From assembly GCF_023343835.1 (NCBI RefSeq), contig NC_064449.1, positions 1,240,001-1,304,000 of the forward strand: DNA of 64,000 nucleotides, read 5' to 3'. This DNA is from Lagopus muta. Lineage: Eukaryota > Chordata > Aves > Galliformes > Phasianidae. Below the pieces are notes generated by a model. It ran no database searches, had not been told where the DNA came from, and was given only the letters and a program-made list of their open reading frames with translations. Below, piece after piece: positions 59,286-64,000 of this stretch. How positions within the stretch are numbered: the first letter of the stretch is position 1; every line of letters begins with the position of its first letter. A program made the position numbers and the translations under genes.

Positions 59286-59552
59286 CTAGAGGCTCCTCCT
59301 GCGGATCAGCCAGGCCAGCGCGACCGCGGGCGTGAGGGCGCACAGCAGGCACACGGCGGCGGCCAGGCGGCGGCCGGCCCAGCTCGGGCCCCGGCCCCTC
59401 GCCTTGCCCCGCGCCGCGCGCTGCTCCAGCTCATCGGCCACGCGGCGCAGGCGGGCGGCCACCAGGCGGGCGGCGGCCGAGGGCCGGGCGGCGCGGCCGG
59501 GGCTGCAGGGGCAGGGCGCGGGGGGGCCGCCGCGCAGCGCGCAAGGGCACAT
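59286..59552 (-). CDS. HRK: HRK (Harakiri), BH3-only pro-apoptotic BCL2 family protein
   Basis: A single minus-strand open frame of 88 residues (human about 91). It starts MCPCALRGGPPAPCPCSPGR, matching the cysteine/proline-rich HRK N-terminus. A BH3 helix follows at about 28-46 (ARLVAARLRRVADELEQR) with the key L35 and D40. A basic linker leads to a C-terminal anchor at about 63-83, then IRRRSL. HRK binds BCL2/BCL-XL at the mitochondrial outer membrane through BH3 and promotes apoptosis, mainly in neurons. Position 39 before the BH3 aspartate is alanine where I recall glycine in human. The gene is extremely GC-rich, lies in a CpG island, is divergent from FBXW8 and has a (TCCC)n tract 41 nt before its ATG. 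The BH3 and tail-anchor layout plus synteny make the call firm. Confidence 0.93.
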   Translation of the reverse strand: MCPCALRGGPPAPCPCSPGRAARPSAAARLVAARLRRVADELEQRAARGKARGRGPSWAGRRLAAAVCLLCALTPAVALAWLIRRRSL

Positions 59553-59592
59553 GGCTGAGCCGCCGCTCGCCGCCGAGTGCCGCGGCGTGTGC

Positions 59593-59618
59593 GGGAGGGA
59601 GGGAGGGAGGGAGGGAGG
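59593..59618. repeat. (GGGA)n microsatellite in the HRK 5' flank
   Basis: About six perfect GGGA units on the plus strand, (TCCC)n in the HRK sense, 41 nt upstream of the HRK ATG. A homopurine mirror repeat able in principle to form triplex or quadruplex DNA. Confidence 0.9.
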
Positions 59619-60640
59619 CGGCGGGCGGGGGCCGGGGGGGTTACATCATCCCCCGCGGGGCGGTGCTCGGCGGCGGAGGGGAGCGGGGGTGGAGGAGGTG
59701 TGGGGATGGAGGGTAGTGGGGGGACGGAGCGGGGATGACGGAGAGATGGGGGGGATGTCGGGGTGGGGATGCGGGGGATGTGGGGTGGCGCGGGAGGGGG
59801 GCGCGGGGGGGATTGGGGGACAGAACGTTGAAGGCGGGGTGGGAATTGGGGGGGGGGCAGAGTGGGGGTGTAATATGAGAATGGAGGGGCTGGGGGGACA
59901 GTGGGGTATGGGGCAGAGTGCATAGGGGATAACGGAGTGGGGGGGCTGCGGGGCATGGGACGGGGGGATAGGAGGCTGGGTGGGAACTGATGGACGGGGG
60001 TACAGGGTGGGGTGAAGGGACAGTTTGGGGTGTGCTGTGAGAAGTGAGGGACTGGCGGGGCAGGTGGGGGGGGGGGGCAGCTTCGGTGGGACTTGATGGA
60101 CAGGAGGGACAGAGAGGGTGTGGGAGGGGGACGCTGCGGGAATTTGAGGGAGAAAGGGGTGGGAAAGCAGTGTGGGAACTGAGGGAGGGGGAACGCAGGC
60201 TGGGCAAGGAGACAGTCTAGGGGTTGTACTGAGAACTGAGGGTCCGGATGGTGGGGCAGGTGACTGGGGGGTGTGAGGGAAGCTTTGGTGGGACAGGATC
60301 CAATTGGGGTGGGGGAGAGGGGTGGTGTGGGATCAGAGGTCAGAGTGCATGTTGGCGGGGGAAAGGGACAGTGCTTGTGTACAGAGACATCTGAGATCTG
60401 GGAACAGAGTTAGCAAGAGTGCAGAGATGGAGGTAAATGTGGGTGAGAGGGGCAGGGTGTGAGGGGGGGGGGCAGTTTAGGTGGGAGGTGAGGGAGTGGG
60501 GGGGCAGCGTGGGCTGAGGGGGGATGGTGAGGTGGGGGTCAGTGTGGAATTGGAGTGACAGGGGACAGCGTGGGATGGGGCACTGTGTGTGGGGGGGGAA
60601 CTGTCACAGCACAGGGATGAAGGGTTTCAGGGAGCTGAGG
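59619..60640. repeat. G-rich strand-asymmetric degenerate minisatellite between HRK and FBXW8
   Basis: About 1 kb in which the plus strand is dominated by G runs (many of 3-8, and 12 in a row at 60,066-60,077), punctuated by recurring elements such as GGGACAG, GTGGGG and GAACTGAGGG. C is scarce on the plus strand. The units are too degenerate to set one period by eye. Confidence 0.8.
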
Positions 60641-61079
60641 ATGGAGTGGGAGTGACTGAGAGCGAGGATGGAGGGGGCGGCTGGGGATTACAAAGGGCTG
60701 GAGAGGATTTCATCAGCAGCAGCATTAGTGATTCTGACCACAGGCCACAGTGCGGGAGGGAGGCCAGCAGGGAGCCCGCAATGCTCAGGCATTGTAAAGG
60801 GGCCCGAAAGACCCCCGGGGAGCTGATGGCACCCACCCCTCCAAGCAGCGTTTGTACAGGGAAACTTGTGTGTGTTTATTTATTGATGGAGGGGAGGGGT
60901 CTAAAGATAGCGGTTCCATCCCAAAATGAGGTAATCCACAGGAACAAGAATCCCTGCGCTGCTTCTCTGCCTGCTACCGCTGCTCTCCTATGGGGCTGCA
61001 GCAGTGCCGACAGCTCAGTGCTGGGCACAGTCTGTGGGCAGCGGGGAGCACTGAGGTGAACATCCCCCTTCCCTCTACG
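60641..61079. other. HRK-FBXW8 spacer between the G-rich tract and the FBXW8 CpG island
   Basis: Ordinary mixed sequence with no repeat recognised; presumably distal promoter DNA of the two divergent genes. Confidence 0.5.
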
Positions 61080-61730
61080 TTCTCTCCTCTTCTCCCAGCC
61101 GGCCGTGCTGCAGCAGCAGTGCATGAAGGACAGACCGCGGGGCGGGTGGGAGAAGGGCGGGCAGCACACGGCCCATCCATCGCCACAGACACCGCCTCAG
61201 CCGCCCCGGGGCTCCGCCGCCGCGCACCGCCCGTGCCTCGCGCTCTCCCCTCAGGCACAAAATGGCGGCGGCACTCAGCGCCTCGTTCCCGCGCGGTGGC
61301 AGCGGAGTAGGAACCTTCGCGGCGCGGAACTCGCGGGCGCGGGGAGCCGTTTCCGGGCCGGCCCCGCCGCCATGGCCGAGGGCTCGGCGGAGCTGGAGCT
61401 GTTCCGCCGGCGATGGCGGGAGGAGCTGGCGGCAGGCGGCAAGAAGCGGAGGCGGGAGGCGGCGGAGGGGCCCGGCGGGACGGGGAGAGACGGGTCGGGC
61501 TGCCTGGCGTTGGCCTGCGGCCTGCTGGACGGCGAGAGCCCGGCTCCGAGCAGCCCTCCGCCCGCCCGGCCCCGCGAGGAGGCCGCGAGGGATGAGGCCG
61601 ACGACCTGCTGGGACAGCTCATCCGAGACCTGGTAGGGCGGGCTGCGGGGCGAGGCCTGTCCTGTTGTGTTGGGGGCCCGGGGGGGGGCCGTCAGAACGT
61701 GTGCGATCTCGGGCTGCGCGTGCCCCGTAG
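61080..61730. promoter_or_regulatory. FBXW8 CpG-island promoter
   Basis: CG-dense block around FBXW8 exon 1. A YY1-type element AAAATGGCGGC at 61,258-61,268 lies about 105 nt before the FBXW8 ATG, a place where such sites often mark the start of transcription. No TATA box is visible. Confidence 0.65.
61372..61632 (+). CDS. FBXW8: FBXW8 coding exon 1
   Basis: 87 codons, from ATG in GCCGCCATGG to CTG at a GTAGGG donor. Very GC-rich; basic motif KKRRR at residues 24-28 could be a nuclear localisation signal. Confidence 0.9.
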
Positions 61731-63424
61731 CCCTACGGCTGGATTTTCCTTCCTGCAGAGCGGCTTTGTGGCGTTTTGCTTTAAGAATTTCGGTTTCTTT
61801 TCTGCTCCTTACTGAAGCCCCTCCAGCGTAGGTGTGTCGGATGCTCCGTGTTGTGACGCTGCTGCATAGCAGGAAAACAAGCGTGAGTTCTTTGCATAGA
61901 AGAGTTAATTGGGAAGGAGCCTGAGGTACGGTTCTGAGCCCATTAAAAGTTGTGGTGGCAAATCCTTCAAACGCAATGGAGTTTTTATTTGCAACTATGG
62001 GGAGACCTGTTTTTCTCACTGTCTGCACTGTGGCTGTTTACTTTTTACTTTAAAAAACATATATAAATAAAAAGGAGCAGATTGAAGTTCTGCCTGCAAG
62101 GCATAGATTGATCCCTGCAAGGAATCAGCTCTCCATTGGCCCCTAGGAACCTGTCTAGGGGAGCAGCAGCCCCAGGGCTGTGCTTCTCCAGCACTCAGCC
62201 AGGTCACTGCTGCTCACCAGCACTGATGTTAACACTTAGCACTCTTAATATCCCATTAGAATTGAGTTCTTATGTTCACAGTGCACAAGAATTGTGTTCC
62301 TCATGCTCACAGTGTGAGCTGCACGTTCTCCTGTAGGTTAGTTTATAAATCTGCTGTAGTCCTTTTTGCCCTTTTCCCTGGGTGAGCTGTCCTTGCTGCG
62401 CTGTGCCTGTGCTGGCAGGGCTGTAGGCAGCCTTGTATGTTTGGTACACATGGACACACTGGGTTCTAGTTGGCCGTGGGTCAGCTCCAATTTGGAAGTG
62501 ATGTACTCATAGTGGTGCTGTGCCCAAGCCCATAAGCCCAGGGCTAAGCCCTGCTCGTGGCTTCTCTCATTTGGGCTGTGTGGCTTCAAGAGCCAGGCTG
62601 GTTCACATCTGCCCAGCTCAGGCTCTGTCTGTGTGTGGCTGTGGCAATGCACTTGGAATCCATTTATTTATTTAGTGTCCCCTTTGGAGATGGAATCAGT
62701 TAAAGCCACATGGAAACAGTGTTTGTGCAAACTCACAGTGGGGAGCAGTGCCTGTGGGCCTCGTTGGGAGAGGAGAGAAGGGATGCAGCAGGAGGGCCAC
62801 TGCAGGCTGCCAGCGGCCTCAGCACATGGGCAGGGTTTGGTGCTTAGAGGCTGCTGTTGTCCTGCTGAAACAGCCCAGTGGGAGCAATGCCCATCTTTGT
62901 GCTGTCTGCACACTTGTCTCTAGCGTGTGGTATGCTTTGCATTAAAACCTTTAAGTGTATTATACAATAATTTTCCTGTGTAACTGGAAACCTGGTGTTT
63001 GTTTTGCCACTTTATTGGCGCTGCAAATAGACCAGGTTTTAATGAGCAAGGTGCTCATGTAGAAGAGACCTGCTGAAAAATGAAGTTCTTTGGGCCAGAG
63101 AAGTGCTAAGAGTCAGAGTACAGTCCCAGCCTGGCATACGTGGAGACTGCTGGGGAGATTGTAGAAACACAGCATGGTTGGGTTGGGAGGGTTCTTACAG
63201 CCCCCTACAACCTTTGCCCTGGGCTGGTTGCCCCCACCAGATCAGGCTGCCCATAACTTTTGCTACTATTTGGTTATGCAATAAAGAAGCCTAAGAAATT
63301 ATTTTCTTTGTTTTTCCAGAATGAGATCAATGAGGTTCCTTTCTTTGATGTCCATCTGCCATATGAACTGGCATTGAAGATATTTCAGTATCTGGGAAAG
63401 GCTGAACTGGGAAAGTGTGCTCAG
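61372..63424 (+). CDS. FBXW8: FBXW8, F-box/WD-repeat substrate receptor of CUL7 ligase (first two coding exons; 3' part beyond window)
   Basis: Exons 61372-61632 and 63320-63424 join in phase 0 and encode 122 residues. Exon 1 reads MAEGSAELELFRRRWREELA then KKRRR and an Ala/Gly/Pro-rich, low-complexity stretch, ending LLGQLIRDL. Exon 2 reads NEINEVPFFDVHLPYELALK then IFQYLGKAELGKCAQ, the start of the F-box. The rest of the F-box and the WD40 repeats should follow beyond 64,000; I see no third exon before the window ends. FBXW8 joins SKP1 to the CUL7-RBX1 complex and selects substrates for ubiquitination, including IRS1 and Golgi GRASP65 in mammals. The start is chosen for its strong context (GCCGCCATGG) and the FRRRW motif near the N-terminus as in human; the frame is open further upstream. 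Confidence 0.92.
61633..63319 (+). other. FBXW8 intron 1
   Basis: Starts inside the CpG island (GTAGGG) and ends TTTTTCCAG. It contains a short CR1 fragment at 63,164-63,255 and otherwise nothing I can identify. Confidence 0.85.
63164..63255 (-). mobile_element. CR1 LINE fragment in FBXW8 intron 1
   Basis: GAAACACAGCATGGTTGGGT then CAGCCCCCTACAACCTTTGC and GGTTGCCCCCACCAGATCAG, a diverged CR1 3' end placed about 65 bp before exon 2. Confidence 0.75.
63320..63424 (+). CDS. FBXW8: FBXW8 coding exon 2 (start of F-box)
   Basis: After TTTTTCCAG, 35 codons ending KCAQ at a GTAAGC donor. LPYELALKIFQYL is the first helix of the F-box that contacts SKP1. Confidence 0.94.
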
Positions 63425-64000
63425 GTAAGCAGTGCTGGCAGTTTGCTTTCCACGTCAAATGAGCACATGTGCTCAAGCAGCAGTAAGGCACTGTGATGCA
63501 GGGAATGTGTGTGTTAGTCCTAGTGGCTCAGCTGGTTGTAGTTACTGGAAATTCTTCCCAAACTGCATATTGAAAAGTAATATTAATAGCCTCCAGTCAA
63601 GCATAGCTAACCCAAACATTTGTGACTTGCACATAACCAAGACCTTATAATTTAAAAGAAATGCTTGCAAAGATCTTTTAATTCAAGCAAGTGTAGTCAG
63701 AAGCAGGTGACTGTTGCTGCAACACTGAGAGCTCAGCACTCAAGAATGGCAATAAAGCTGCTCCCCCCCAACACTTCTCAGTTGACAGGCGTTGTAGAGA
63801 AGCAACTTTTTCTCTTTAGTAGTTTCATACAAAGCTAAATTCTTAAGTGATACTCATTTCCTACCCCCTTCTCCTGGTTTATAGCATTCTGTGGCATTAC
63901 TCTGCAATAGCACTTTCACAGTGTGTTCTCTGATGTAGTTCTTGTGTCACCACTAACTGCCTCTCTCTCCAAGTGGCCGTGCTAACTTACACACAGCCAA
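63425..64000 (+). other. FBXW8 intron 2, partial
   Basis: GTAAGC donor followed by unremarkable intron sequence to the window end. I looked for the next FBXW8 exon (VSKTW-like start) and did not find it. Confidence 0.75.

Larger units (their letters stand above)
59120..59660. promoter_or_regulatory. HRK CpG island
   Basis: Dense CG dinucleotides cover the whole HRK CDS and its 5' flank, unlike the DNA below about 58.9 kb. It continues into the G-rich tract, which has few CGs. Confidence 0.65.

Noticed and set aside
59306-59956. 216-codon proline-rich minus-strand frame overlapping HRK
   Set aside because: It is the complement of the G-rich tract plus a shifted frame of HRK; composition alone keeps it open.
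61105-61371. In-frame extension of FBXW8 upstream to an ATG at 61,105
   Set aside because: The frame is open, but the human protein begins shortly before the FRRRW motif and the ATG at 61,372 has an excellent context; the extension looks like CpG-island noncoding sequence.
61075-62028. 317-codon minus-strand frame over the FBXW8 promoter and exon 1
   Set aside because: It is antisense to a confirmed coding exon inside a CpG island, where stops are rare on both strands; the Ala/Arg/Pro-rich product is typical of GC-rich shadow frames.
1-64000. Search for tRNA, rRNA, CRISPR, operons, phage or endogenous retrovirus structures
   Set aside because: None seen; the DNA is vertebrate, with split genes and CR1 LINEs, and no paired LTRs or retroviral gene order were recognised.

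Overview
The window looks like vertebrate nuclear DNA from a bird, most likely a galliform close to chicken. The genes are split by canonical GT-AG introns. Introns and intergenic DNA carry many 5'-truncated copies of the avian CR1 retrotransposon, and promoters sit in CpG-dense blocks. Four genes are recognisable by translating exons across splice sites: SPRING1 (C12orf49, minus strand, complete CDS), RNFT2 (TMEM118, plus strand, complete CDS but with one apparent frameshift), HRK (Harakiri, minus strand, complete single-exon CDS) and the first two coding exons of FBXW8 (plus strand, cut by the window end). The order SPRING1-RNFT2-HRK-FBXW8 matches human 12q24.22 as I remember it, which supports all four calls.

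Layout. 1-13.0 kb: intergenic DNA without a recognisable gene, holding CR1 fragments and one copy of an unidentified ~300 bp repeat whose second copy lies at 13.3 kb. 13.0-19.6 kb: SPRING1 on the minus strand, with a long putative 3'UTR and five coding exons. 19.45-19.96 kb: CpG-rich block shared head-to-head by SPRING1 and RNFT2. 19.7-48.0 kb: RNFT2, with nine coding exons between 22,464 and 45,999, a 9.6 kb intron 5 and a ~2 kb 3'UTR with tandem poly(A) signals. An unexpected 320-codon open frame lies antisense to that 3'UTR. 48.0-59.3 kb: gene-poor DNA upstream of FBXW8 and downstream of HRK, perhaps including HRK 3'UTR. 59.29-59.55 kb: HRK. 59.6-60.6 kb: an extreme G-rich, strand-asymmetric tract. 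61.1-61.7 kb: FBXW8 CpG promoter and exon 1, with exon 2 at 63.3 kb.

Function. The genes are neighbours by conserved synteny, not parts of one pathway. SPRING1 is a Golgi membrane factor needed for SREBP activation. RNFT2 is a multi-pass membrane RING E3 ligase. HRK is a BH3-only pro-apoptotic protein. FBXW8 is the substrate receptor of the CUL7 ubiquitin ligase. Two divergent pairs (SPRING1/RNFT2 and HRK/FBXW8) share promoter-proximal DNA. I found no prokaryotic system, CRISPR array, or convincing tRNA or rRNA. The points most worth following are the homopolymer frameshift in RNFT2, the antisense 320-codon frame, the G-rich HRK/FBXW8 tract and a 36-bp palindrome in an RNFT2 intron.
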